A stretch of 64,000 nt of DNA from Lantana camara (Eukaryota > Streptophyta > Magnoliopsida > Lamiales > Verbenaceae), in contig CM074856.1 in NCBI GenBank assembly GCA_037501455.1, positions 47,831,001-47,895,000 on the forward strand, read 5' to 3'. Each line of letters starts with the position of its first letter. Positions within the stretch are counted from its first letter, which is position 1. This document shows positions 23,501-31,522 of the stretch, one piece after another. The notes beneath the pieces were generated by a model. That model saw only the letters and a program-made list of their open reading frames with translations. It was not told the DNA's origin and did no database searches. Both the position numbers and the translations under genes were made by a program.

Positions 23501-23730
23501 TGGCCCAACAGTACAACAAGCGTGTGAGGGAAAGAACTTTCCAGTTGGGGGATTTGGTCTTAAAGAAAGTGGAAGTATCCAGGCACGTGGGCAAATTGGA
23601 CCCCAATTGGGAAGGCCCATTCAAAGTCGTACAACTCAGAGCTAACAACACTTACACCCTGGAGACACTTCAAGGTGAGCGCTTGCCTCGCCCTTGGAAC
23701 GCATGTAACCTCCGGCGGTTTTATGTTTAA
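17533..23730 (+). CDS. gag-pol polyprotein of element B (2065 aa)
   Basis: One open frame from ATG 17533. A P-rich gag head is followed by a gag core (AQEWYKRL, about 395-405), a CHHC zinc knuckle (C595, H598, H603, C608) and an aspartic protease (VDSGSS, Asp775). RT spans about 1070-1230 with YVDD at 1217. A Ty3-type RNase H (about 1310-1440) and a second, archaeal-type RNase H follow (D1499, E1537, D1561, D1611). Integrase has an HHCC finger near 1720-1765 and catalytic D1791, D1851, E1887 (exact DD35E spacing). The double RNase H defines the Tat lineage. Gag packages the RNA, and pol matures, copies and integrates it. In RT the usual GLKNAGATY reads GLKNARATY, a Gly-to-Arg change that may harm polymerase; element C keeps Gly. 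No stop or frameshift separates gag from pol. Confidence 0.95.
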   Translation: MVATRSGVVGGGDNASQVADVILPSTATGGAPPLPVTAGGAPPAAGVTPQAESSVPPPAPPAPQVPTTAGGASLSAPPPLAQNSWVHPQMNLGVQSYMMPPPGYTLTPAVMMPPVQPYHAGQLQLPVVVPREIEGVELPPLTTQQLRALYAQCEVQAAQGAWERFHSMYFPSGQATQVAAPLGGQQNFPLREAQAVLRAQPPPPPAREVPQQEGNERPSVGRNKEPTERVNENEGDSHVSRRGSRAPRHGDKQVDVNPDILAAVQDQLQGLKDIVGQLSRGRSTQISPSRDERVDARSTRTKDPPPRVPRRKEPEENFGTYEYHPLARGSPLVEEVLMAQAGMAKVPTSINRYDGTTDPAEHLDHFVHLMHLYEHSSHYWAKVFVTSLVGMAQEWYKRLSPHSIHSYEELANAFLNHFNSLKAPVTAPTALYNVVQGKSESLRSFFARFNKEILQVERPSMDFLIPVLFQAVDHKQYVSKKFADAIVERRPGTLMGLREIAEPFFALEDMYGTNGPRHHSPARNERPLHERGRDVAVKKERPQERRRSPPPPRRFERIPLTRPNSEVYNLSDKKLFKRPIKMRETDSLRRSNKYCAFHKQRGHDTDECRQLEAEIQRLVAGGHLKEFVRVLERYDDQCNERSGRRRRSPSRSKSPRGRGPPESSSRRGNKGKAPEQENEPFAVINMIAGGSSGGDSNASRRRYVRSYNQRPAVPKPIYAIQRSSAQRSRENDVIGFDDRDLEHIVTPHGEGITSDCPMVVSLDVHNHVVKRVLVDSGSSVNVLPYSTFLKMKVDLPLEPLQTALIGFGGSEVVPRGQIRLATSFGRAPQRKTLLVTYAVVEIEIPYNIIIGRPALVDFKAIISTYHQKIKFPTPEGVGEVLCNVREAWECYMLSLRKPKAEKTFQIGSTKKSVDFPNLDEDSPARNRAKLNKKKNKKKRGSNEKNPLESAPPGTVGGSSSEGDEPEEGEPAPGDRLTGKKRALEIPRPEVRIEPSEKFLTIELEPGNKDKTTQIGSNLSGPSQIMMIDFLRENKDVFAWKASDLTGIDPSVIVHRLNVDPSFKPIKQKKRDVHGFRKKVIEEEVNKLLEAQYIEPILYPEWLCNVVLVPKSANKWRMCNDFTDLNKACPKDPYPLPRIDQLVDSTAGCELMSMMDAFQGYYQIFIAPKDRPKTSFVVHLGVYCFLVMPFGLKNARATYQRLVNKMFEKEIGKSMEVYVDDMIVKSERQDSHLEDLKRTFSILRQYGMKLNPSKCTFGVQGGKFLGYMVSQRGIEANPEKIKAILEIPSPRNLREVQVLVGKIISLNRFISRSADRNLPFFKILRNARNFAWTEECERALQDMKAYLSSAPLLTKPVEGERLFMYLSVSPEATSAVLVAVRERKHLPVYYLSKTLQGAEKKYLEIEKFAFALINASRRLRPYFQAHSITVLTDQPLKQVLSKPDVSGRLIKWAIELSQFDLCFEPKTVIQAQVVADLLVERFGFEPTVAENEGLWVLHTDGSSTSQGGGVGVALRNPDGIELDFAIKLDFQVTNNEAEYEALVQGLNIAFQNGASRITAYVDSQLIANQIEGTYEARETTMIQYLTKAREIIGKFKEFHLLQVPRGENERADALSKFASALEGTSERSVTFLRTEEPLIKEKAAPKIIAMIDPNEPCWLDDVIIFLKDGILPTDKVEARKVRSKAPRFALDTEGRLFKKSFQGPPMRCLRPSQAKETLEHIHNGSCGNHSGGRILAKKVLRSGFYWPTVLQDAIEFSRKCPKCQFHSNLPQLPAAQMIPIDVSWPFDQWGIDIVGPLPMAAGQKKFVILAVDYFTKWAEAEAVAKITFKVVRDFIWKNIICRYGIPRVLISDNGSQFIAADTREWCSELGIEQRFTSVGHPQSNGQAEVTNRIILQHLKTMLESKKSEWAEELQGALWAYRTTPRAATGETPYAFVYGSEAMIPAEIVNESARVGYFEPQLNDDNRSLELDLLDERRDKAWAKIHHYKASVAQQYNKRVRERTFQLGDLVLKKVEVSRHVGKLDPNWEGPFKVVQLRANNTYTLETLQGERLPRPWNACNLRRFYV

Positions 23731-24030
23731 AAGCTCTTTGCAAACCCTGATGTAACAACCCTCTTTGACGGGTTCAATGTACTTCCAATCACAAGTAAAA
23801 GGTAACATAATCTTTTTAATTTCATTAATATTCCTGTTTCTTTGGTTGAATGAATAAGTCCCACGTCACTCGTCTTTGCGAGCGTGGTTGGCAACTCATT
23901 CCATTATGTATGCTGTTATCTCGTATGGGTTACGCTGGCCAGCACTCTACTCCGCATGGGGGGACGCCCTCATAAGGATAGACTGGTTACGCTCAAAACC
24001 AATTAGGCAAGTTGGAAAAAGATTGCGAAG
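23731..24030 (+). other. Proximal 3' spacer of element B
   Basis: 300 bp between the gag-pol stop and the first tandem array. No ORF or structure of note is recognised. Confidence 0.6.
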
Positions 24031-24366
24031 AAAATCCTAGTAGGCCTTGGCTGTTTCTTACAACGCCTTGCGCTCGAAAACGGGATCTCCTACAGAGAAA
24101 ATCCTAGTAGGCCTTGGCTGTTTCTTACAACGCCTTGCGCTCGAAAACGGGATCTCCTACAGAGAAAATCCTAGTAGGCCTTGGCTATTTCTTACAACGC
24201 CTTGCGCTCGAAAACGGGATCTCCTACATAGAAAATCCTAGTAGGCCTTGGCTGTTTCTTACAACGCCCTGCGCTCGAAAACGGGATCTCCTACAAGAGC
24301 AAATCCTAGTAGGCCTTAGCCGTTTCTTATAACGCCTTGCGCTCGAAAACGGGATTTCCTGCAGAA
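24031..24366 (+). repeat. Tandem array 1 of element B: five 67-bp units
   Basis: Units start at 24031, 24098, 24165, 24232 and 24300, beginning AAAATCCTAGTAGGCCTTGG, and are nearly identical (the fourth is 68 bp and the fifth most diverged). 67 is not a multiple of three, so the array is not coding. It lies in the sense 3' untranslated region. Tat/Ogre elements are known for hypervariable tandem repeats here that can seed satellite DNA. Confidence 0.95.
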
Positions 24367-24428
24367 CCAGAAATACGACAAGAGCCAGAGCGCTCGAACA
24401 ATGGCTTCAGAACCAAGAAGGAATTGCA

Positions 24429-25020
24429 CAAGTCTTGAACGAGGGCAATCTCACAGTAAGACCCTCGCACACACTCTAGACTTGGCAAAATCCCCCAAGG
24501 GCGGAAGGAATGTCACAAGTCTTGAACGAGGGCAATCTCGCAGTAAGACCCTCGCACACACTCAAGACTTGGCAAAATCCCCCAAGGGCGGAAGGAATGT
24601 CGCAAGTCTTGAACGAGGGCAATCTCACAATAAGACCCTCGCACACACTCAAGACTTAGCCAAATATGACAAAAGCAGAAATTTATACAAGTCTTGAGTG
24701 GGGGGCAATCTCGCAATAAGACCCCCACGACCGCTCAAGACTTAGACAAATTTCCAGAAGCAGAAATTTATACAAGTCTTGAGTGGGGGGCAATCTCGCA
24801 ATAAGACCCCCACGACCGCTCAAGACTTAGACAAATTTCCAAAAGCAAAAACAAAATTTATACAAGTCTTGAGTGGGGGGCAATCTCGCAATAAGACCCC
24901 CACGACCGCTCAAGACTTAGACAAATTTCCAAAAGCAAAAACAAAATTTATACAAGTCTTGAGTGGGGGGCAATCTCGCAATAAGACCCCCACGATCGCT
25001 CAAGACTTAGACAAATTTTC
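24429..25020 (+). repeat. Tandem array 2 of element B: seven hairpin units
   Basis: Units start at 24429, 24516, 24603, 24688, 24773, 24863 and 24953 (spacings 87, 87, 85, 85, 90, 90). Each is a long inverted repeat with outer arms CAAGTCTTGA and TCAAGACTT. In the first three units the inner arms are CGAGGG/CCCTCG. In the last four they are GTGGGGG/CCCCCAC, so pairing is kept by compensating changes. The loop, about GCAATCTCRCARTAAGA, is conserved in both types. This suggests a structured RNA element repeated seven times, read from either strand. Confidence 0.93.
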
Positions 25021-25239
25021 ATTGCATTACAGAAGTAAAACATCCACAGAGTAGGCTACACGGTCTTACTATATGATTCATAAATGGACAAGAAGAACAA
25101 CAAAGTCAAGAAAAAGGAATATTTATTTATTGCGACAAGAATTATTACAAAGATAAGGGCTCAAAGGCCCAGGAAATGCTGTTACAAAAGGAAACAGAAA
25201 AACAAGAAAGTACAAGAAAAAGCTATGAAGGAAGAAGCT
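25021..25239. other. Spacer between hairpin array and antisense gene end, element B
   Basis: A-rich stretch of 219 bp. It should carry the 3' UTR of the antisense transcript. No distinct signal is recognised. Confidence 0.5.
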
Positions 25240-28046
25240 TCAAGCGGCTGGGGCTATGTCCTCGTCCACGATCACCAAAATAGGGCCGTGCACTGGGCCC
25301 TCAGGCTCTTGTGGTTGATCTGGGGGACCGTTGGGCTCGTTGGCAACAGGGGCAGGAGCGTTGGCATCTTCCGCGACGGGCTCTTGCGGCTCATCCTCAG
25401 GATCGTCATTTTGAGCAGGTTGAGCCGGATCCCCTCCCCGATGAGCGTCGGCGTATTCATCTTGGATCAGTTTCACCAAGAACTCATACTCCATTTCAGC
25501 AATGCCGTCTGCGGGGTCGTTGGGATCCTCATCCGCCTCCTCACAGCGCTCATTGAACATGAGCCCCGTGCCCTCAGCTCCCTTCATGGCCGGATCCGTC
25601 AGCCCTTTGTGGATGCCCTGGTCCACTGCCAAGTTGAAGGCATTTTGAGCCTCATCCAAGCAGTGCAACGAGGCCGCAAAGTTGAAAGCCTTGGAATGGC
25701 AGAACTTGATGAGAGCCTCCTTATTTGCGCGCTCTAGGCTCCGAGGCCACTCGTTCATGGCATCGTTAAATTTGCGCTCGGCCTCAAGAGCCCTTGCCTT
25801 CCAGTCTTCCCTCTCCGCCTCAGCCTTTTTGCACCGCTCGTTGACCTGAGCCAGCTGGTTGCCCAGGCCAATTCGAGCGCCATCAACCGCCACAAAGTCT
25901 TCCTTGAGCTTTCCCAGCTCTTCCTCAGTTACTTCGAACAAGCCCTTGAGGGACTCGTACTTAGGAATTTCAGCATCAAGCTCCGCTTGGATTTGAGCCG
26001 GGTCATTCGAGCGGGCCATCTTCTTGTATTTAGCCTTCCGGTCGGCATAGATGGAGGCTCGCATTTGCACATTTTTGAGCCGGGGAAGAACTTGCTGCAT
26101 AAACGAAAGGAAAAGTGTTAGCCAAATAAAAATGGTGATTTACAGAAAAGAAGAGAAAGAATGCAAGGAATGATTACTTACGGAAATTAGAGCGTGGGCT
26201 GCGTCGAGGGTCACTTTCTCCACAGATTCGCTGTAGAGGTGCCGGTGGTCAGCCGAGAATTGAGCCTTGCTGTACAAATTCTCGGTGACAGCCTGGGCGA
26301 CCGAGCCAGGCCTCAGCAAAACCGGCCCACCGTCAGTGGCGCCTGAGAAGTCTCTATCCCCTCGACGGGGGAACTCCCACATGCGTTCTTCCTCTGAAGA
26401 GGAAGTTTCCCCCTCGCCCCGGGGGCCCTCAACTACTTGTTTGCCCTTTCCTTTGATTGCGGCGGAGTCGGGCATTCTCTTCCTCTTGCGGGAAGGCCTG
26501 TTTACGCTTGGAGAAGCTTCTGTTATCACCAGTGTGGTTACTGGCCTTGTTTGCTCTGCAGGGATGGGGGGCTGAGCATCTCCCGCTCTTTCTGACCTCC
26601 CCCTGGTCTCCCTCGGGACCAATCTACGTTCCCCTCGGCCACGAGGAGGCTGCACCTCAGGGTTGGCGCTCAAACTGGCGCCTTGATTACGAGCGTCCCC
26701 TCTATCGTTGCGGTTACGGGGGCATTGGGGCTCGCGCTGTTGGTTCCCCGGTGGGGTTTGATTTCTGTTCGCATGGGCAAAACGAGCCGCTTGTCTGATC
26801 CCGCCAGCCATTTCAAGTATAGCGACTCCTGCAAGAATGAAATTTTCAAGGGTTAGAAATATTCAAATCATCTACTCAAGTTACAAGTTACAAGTACAGA
26901 AAGGAGTTAGTATTTATTCCTATCTAAAGTTAGTGCCCTAAGGATCTAACCATCTCTCTCTATGTCACGAGCCGGAGGGTTGTCAAGGAAATGAGGGTCG
27001 TTGGTAAGACCACACAAGAACATGAGTTCCGCATCGTCTATCCAGTCCTTTGCTTGTATAAGGTGACCCTCGTCCCTTAGGGTTGCTGCCAGGCTTTTGG
27101 CCCAATCTCTGGGGAGTGAGGGTGGCAAACGGCTCTTTGAGTACGAGCCCCATTCCGTGGTCACCCCAAAGCCCTCTTCTGCTGGAGCTTTGACAAAGAT
27201 AAACTTTTCTTTCCAATCAATGCCATAAGTGCTCGAGGGTGAATTGATCAGCTTCATATGGGCCTTCGCTTGAATATAATAAAAACCGGCCTCGGGGGAT
27301 GAGCGGGATGAACTGACCACCTGAAATAGGGCGTTGAAGTTCCGCAAGTAGGGCTCGTAACCCATACTCCTAATCAGAATTATGAAGCACGTCAAGAGGG
27401 CCAAGCCGTTGGGCACAATTTGGGACGGACACAGGCCCAGGTCATTCAACAAATGGGCCATTGAGACTGAGATAGGGAACCTCAAGCCTCCTGACCTCAC
27501 GGTGTCCACGTACACTGCCATTTCCCCGGGAGGCGGATTATTTGCACGCTCGTGGCTTTGTGGGATTCTCCATGTATACCGCTCGTCCCAGTAAATGGGG
27601 GCCATCATCGTTTTTACATCTCCCACGGTGACAGTGCTGGGAGTTTCATCAGGCGTACGCTCGGTAGCCTGGTAGCCTGACCCTTCGCCCTCGTTGGGTC
27701 CTTTGGATTTTTGGGCTTTCTTACTTTTACCCTTGTCACGGGCCCTTTCTGAAGGCCCAGTTACGGCTTCCGCCACTGGAAGCGGGTTTGCAACCGCCAC
27801 GGTCACGGTATGGCGGTGGGGATGTGTGGCACTTTGAGTTATGGGGAGAACAGTCCCTTGCCGTTCTGCCTCCATCACCAGATCCATCTCCTCAAAAAGA
27901 GGATCCACTACGCCTGGGTTTCTATCTTCCATAGCCATCACCGCTGCCCCCAATTCTTCATCTCTGGGGGAATCATGGGAAGAAGAACTCTCAGTGGCCA
28001 TCTCTTGGATTTCACGGGCAAATTCTTCAATGTGTTGGTCGGCCAT
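25240..28046 (-). CDS. Antisense three-exon gene of element B (865 aa)
   Basis: Exons: 28046-26951, 26828-26182 and 26094-25240. Intron 1 (26829-26950, 122 bp, phase 1) has donor GTTAGA and acceptor TTGCAG. Intron 2 (26095-26181, 87 bp, phase 0) has donor GTAAGT and acceptor TATGCAG. Joined, the frame is open throughout. Residues 1-130 are acidic and low in complexity. About 150-365 is a globular region shared with A and C (LGLCPSQIVPNG; SPSSTYGIDWKEKF). Exon 2 is basic/Arg-rich with RKRKRMPDS and a serine/acidic patch. Exon 3 (582-865) starts QVLPRLKN and forms a coiled coil. It is known only as the extra antisense ORF type of Tat elements; the globular part resembles the PF04195 'putative gypsy type transposon' family. 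Function unknown. It converges on gag-pol and has its own TATA box at 28296-28303. Confidence 0.85.
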
Positions 28047-28295
28047 GGCAGAAACGGAGGATTTGGGAGTTTTTCTTGGGAAGAGATTAAGGTTCAGAAA
28101 GGCGAAAATCTAAGGGGTTATGAAATCCTAAAGTCCAAGTCTACGGTTAGCAAAGTTAGAAAGTTACAATGGAGATTTACCTTGAAAAGTTTTGGAGAAA
28201 ACTGGAGAAGAGGTTGAAGATGCGAGAGAATTCTTCTTGCAGAGGATACTTGGAAGTTTTGAATGCGTAAAGAGTGACAAGATTTCAGAATCCCG

Positions 28296-28303
28296 TATTT
28301 ATA
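28296..28303 (-). promoter_or_regulatory. TATA box of the antisense gene, element B
   Basis: Minus strand reads TTCCTATAAATACGGG, 254 bp upstream of the ATG at 28046 and outside the LTR. A downstream leader motif, ACGCATTCAAA, is shared with element C. Confidence 0.75.
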
Positions 28304-28628
28304 GGAATGGGAGTTGGTACCGTTTTCGGCAATAAATTCAAAATGGTAATCATTTCCTGCCTAGGAAACCGCCCACTTTATGGAACCGGCACATGCTTCC
28401 CAATGCTCACGCGCCCCACGCGCACCCGCATTTAATGCTCTGACGATTCAAGGGCTTCAGAATAGTACAAACATTTAATGCGGAAGTGTTACGAGCGGTC
28501 GGTTGAAAAGACCGCAATAATGACACCATCAGGGGAAAAATTGCTCAACACGCCAAGCTTTACACGACCGCTATAAACGAGAGATAGAGCGTGATAAAAT
28601 TCTACAGTCCTTATCACTAAGGACTACA

Positions 28629-28644
28629 GAATTGGGGGGCAAAA
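28629..28644 (+). other. Polypurine tract of element B
   Basis: GAATTGGGGGGCAAAA lies directly before the TG of the 3' LTR and would prime plus-strand DNA synthesis. Element C has the near-identical tract on the other strand. Confidence 0.92.
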
Positions 28645-29511
28645 TGATGGGGTCAAAATACGATCGTCCCACATCAAGACACGTGGCATCACCGAGATGA
28701 TGACATCTGTCTCCACAAGGCTGCACCCATCAGCGCACGAGCGCTAAGCCATGCGCTAAGCCAGTCGCCACCAAGGGTGCACCCATCAGCGCACGAACGC
28801 TAAGTCAATGAACGCAACCCTGCTTCTGGAGTTAAGCCCCACGAGCGCTATCACTCCCACGAGCATCCAACAAACTAAACGGTTGGTACGTCCACGTGCC
28901 AAAAAGAGCCCTCTTCGAGCGTCACATTCCCTCAGAGTGGCCTCTCCTTTGGCTCGTCATTTGAACTGGAGCCCACATTCCCCTCAGCGGATATCTTGGC
29001 CTCCAATACTCAAGGTTGTCACGAGCGCGCTCTCAAGCCCTCGTCACCAACCGCCCAAATGGCTCTCTGACACAACGTACATGCCCGCGCACCTGCCACT
29101 GTTGCCAGCACTAACTTTCGGCCACTTTTGCAGAAGATTCCTCCTAGGTTTCTCTCTCACAGCGCCACGTGTTAGGGCAACATTCGGCCAGGACCACTTG
29201 AGGCAAATGACCAAAGGGCCCTTGACCCTCAACTATAAAAAGCCAAAGTCATCTTCTACACAAGTAAGCTTTCTTCACCTCTGCAACTGTGACTGAACTT
29301 ACACTTCTTCATACACTGAACTGACTTGAGCGTCGGAGAGCCAAACTGGGTATCACCCCCAGTTCCCCCAGCTTGGCCATCTGACTTTCCTTGTGCTTGT
29401 CCCAACAGGTAGAACCCCTTTCACATTTCCGGCGAAGCTCCGGTGGTTTCCTCCACAAATACAAATTGTAAAGTGATCGGATTCGGATCAACCCATTTCT
29501 GAACCCCGTCA
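28645..29511 (+). repeat. 3' LTR of element B
   Basis: 867 bp, equal in length to the left LTR and differing at three sites by visual comparison (about 0.35%). TATA at 29234-29241. Confidence 0.96.
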
Positions 29512-29516
29512 ACTAC
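29512..29516. repeat. Target-site duplication of element B, right
   Basis: ACTAC, matching 16571-16575. Confidence 0.95.
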
Positions 29517-30068
29517 CACATCATGTCAATTAATCAACATGCACACTTTGATAATCATTATATACATTATTAATTACCTTATAGATCTTGATGTACAACA
29601 AATCCTTATTCTTATATTGTGGTGCATACTGCATGTAATAAGAAACCCCTTATTGACAAGTTTTATGATTTAAGCTTAGACTACCTAGAAATGTTTGAAG
29701 GAGCAAAATTTTAAAAAATATAATTTTTCTTTTCCAATGCCATGAAAATACATAAAGGCTCTTTGATTAATATCAAATTTTAAACTCATGTGTTTATCAT
29801 AATTTATACTTAGATTTGTTATTCGAAACTAATTGTTAATGATAATAAACTGTTATTTTTGGTGAGTTTGTCATTGTATTTGTTTCTGTACTTTATATTT
29901 AAAGTAAATGTAGAAATAAAAAAAAATTCAATACAATTCTTTAATAGGTATTATTATTAAGATTGCTTTTTCGATTAATAGTGCAAAATATCATGATTAA
30001 TCTATGATGGAGAACATGTACAGTAATATGAAATTGGTTTAAAAAGATTTACGTATGAAATGCATAAC
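29517..30068. other. Host spacer between elements B and C
   Basis: 552 bp of AT-rich DNA without a credible ORF. It is continuous with host DNA left of element B once B and one TSD copy are removed. Confidence 0.7.
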
Positions 30069-30073
30069 ATAAC
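30069..30073. repeat. Target-site duplication of element C, left
   Basis: ATAAC, repeated at 42522-42526 after the other LTR. Confidence 0.95.
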
Positions 30074-30925
30074 TGATGGTGCAGGAACTTGTGGAGGACT
30101 TGAACACCAAACACTTTAGAATTTGTATGTAGGAAGGAAGACCATCACAGGCACAAGAGCCTCAGGAACTGGGTTTACAATGAGCGTGGGTTCTTCCAGC
30201 TAGGATAACACCAAGAAATCGTGCAGCGAAAGTGCAGAAAAGGGTGAGGTACAGGGAGCTTTGGAGAAGATGCAGAGGAAAAAAATGATGCCCAGTTCAG
30301 TTACGTGATGTTTTTGTGAAGAAGATGACTTGGGGGAGAATGCATGGGTTCTCCCCTATTTATATGTTAGGGATGGGGGTAAATGGGTAAATTGACCATG
30401 TGGTCCCAAACCTGTGTTGCCCTAACACGTGGCAGCCTTTGGTGGGGTGAAAATGACATTCCAGAAAAGGAGACGGCGTGTCAGGTGCACGGTGCACAGT
30501 ACCTTTGTGTCAGAGGTTGTTGACGAGGTCGAGTGGGATGAGGGACTAATGTCTTCTCCTGAAGGCTAGGACCCATCGTATGAGAGGTAGAGTCATTCCT
30601 GAGCGTTGATGACGCTCGAGAAATCCACGGATGGGCTCCCCACGGTAGATGACCTTTGAGCGACAAGATACCGAGCGTCAACATGGGACCCCCATGTAGG
30701 TGCTTCCCTGTGAAGGGTAACCCTGAGGGCCGAGACGCGAGCGTCAGACTCGTCGGATCTGGACTTTTACCGAAATAGTCGTCCGAGGCTTGACGGTCTA
30801 TTCTAGCTTGCAAATGAGTGGGCTGGGAAGGCCCACGAGCCCTTCAAGGCGAGCGTCTGGGATTTAGTCAGCGGCATGCTGACACGTGGACGGCTCTGAT
30901 TCGAGAGTGATTTTAGGCCTCATCA
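30074..30925 (-). repeat. 3' LTR of element C (left in the window)
   Basis: 852 bp, from TGATGGTGCAGG to GGCCTCATCA on the plus strand. Compared by eye with 41670-42521 it shows five substitutions and two compensating 1-bp indels (an A run, and GAGGTC/GAGGGTC). TATA on the minus strand at 30357-30364. CACGTG boxes at 30426 and 30883. Confidence 0.96.
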
Positions 30926-30941
30926 TTTTGCCCCCCAAATT
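30926..30941 (-). other. Polypurine tract of element C
   Basis: On the minus strand AATTTGGGGGGCAAAA immediately precedes the 3' LTR. Confidence 0.92.
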
Positions 30942-31522
30942 CTATAGTATCGCTTCGAGCGTACTGTAGAATTTATAAAGAAGGAACCCTGAATTTCGAA
31001 TATCCGAGGGCCTGGCCATTACCAGCGAGGAGACTGCTGGCCTTCTGTAACGGACACAAACTGACACCGCATTAAATGCTGTCAAGTCCGCATTTAATGC
31101 TGAGTGGGAACGTGGGCGCGTGCACTCCGGGAGACGTGAGGCGGTTACCAAAAGTGGGGGGTTTCCTAGGCGGGAAATGATTGCGTTTTGAATTTTCAGC
31201 CCTAATCCATGTACGATCTTCCCTATAAATAGGGGTTTGCAGGGCTTTGGGACCTCTTTCACGCATTCAAACTCTTTCAAGCATATACACAGCAAGAAAT
31301 CTTTGCCAGTTCTACAGGCTCCGGCGAATTTCTTCTCTTCAAATCTTAGGTAAAAATTTCTTACCCTTCTTCTTATCTTCCCCGTGCTAACATTAGTTTT
31401 AGGTTGTGTGAGTGAAACCCTTGAGGGAAGAGCCACTGTCTACCATTGAATTTGTTTCAGAAATCTTATCCTCCCTTGAGCTTTCTGTTAAAAATCTCGT
31501 TTCCAAAAATTGAAAACTGAAC
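30942..31522. other. 5' region of the antisense gene, element C
   Basis: Contains the antisense TATA box (31224-31231) and leader. A possible leader intron runs from AAATCTTAG|GTAAAAA (31349) to TTTGTTTCAG (about 31461). It is not proven. Confidence 0.5.
31224..31231 (+). promoter_or_regulatory. TATA box of the antisense gene, element C
   Basis: TTCCCTATAAATAGGGG, 292 bp before the ATG at 31523, with the motif ACGCATTCAAA about 40 bp further down, as in element B. Confidence 0.75.

Larger units (their letters stand above)
28047..28644. other. 5' region of the antisense gene, element B
   Basis: About 600 bp between the antisense ATG and the 3' LTR. It holds the antisense TATA box and leader. 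On the minus strand TTTTCAAG|GTAAAT near 28170-28180 could be the donor of a further intron in the leader; no acceptor is certain. Confidence 0.5.
16576..29511 (+). mobile_element. Element B: complete Tat-lineage Ty3/gypsy retrotransposon (12,936 bp)
   Basis: Two 867-bp LTRs differ by three substitutions by eye and are flanked by a perfect 5-bp TSD (ACTAC). Inside are a PBS, an uninterrupted gag-pol ORF, a spacer with two tandem-repeat arrays, an antisense three-exon gene and a PPT. Every part expected of an autonomous element is present, although RT has an unusual residue in a conserved motif. It lies 1.17 kb upstream of the PLA2 start codon, and tail-to-tail with element C across 562 bp of host DNA. 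Confidence 0.96.

Noticed and set aside
24047..24332. Repeated ORFs across the 67-bp array
   Set aside because: The unit length is not a multiple of three, so the frame changes with every unit. The apparent peptides are repeat artefacts.
24031..25020. Regular direct repeats reminiscent of a CRISPR array
   Set aside because: Units are contiguous with no variable spacers, have two unrelated types, and lie in the 3' UTR of a plant retrotransposon.
25084..25737. 217-codon plus-strand ORF overlapping the antisense gene of B
   Set aside because: It opposes the conserved coiled-coil exon 3. The counterpart region of C does not preserve the frame as a protein.
30481..30813. 110-codon minus-strand ORF in the LTR of C, also seen at 42017-42409
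   Set aside because: A chance frame in LTR sequence. Its end changes with the 1-bp indels between the two LTRs.
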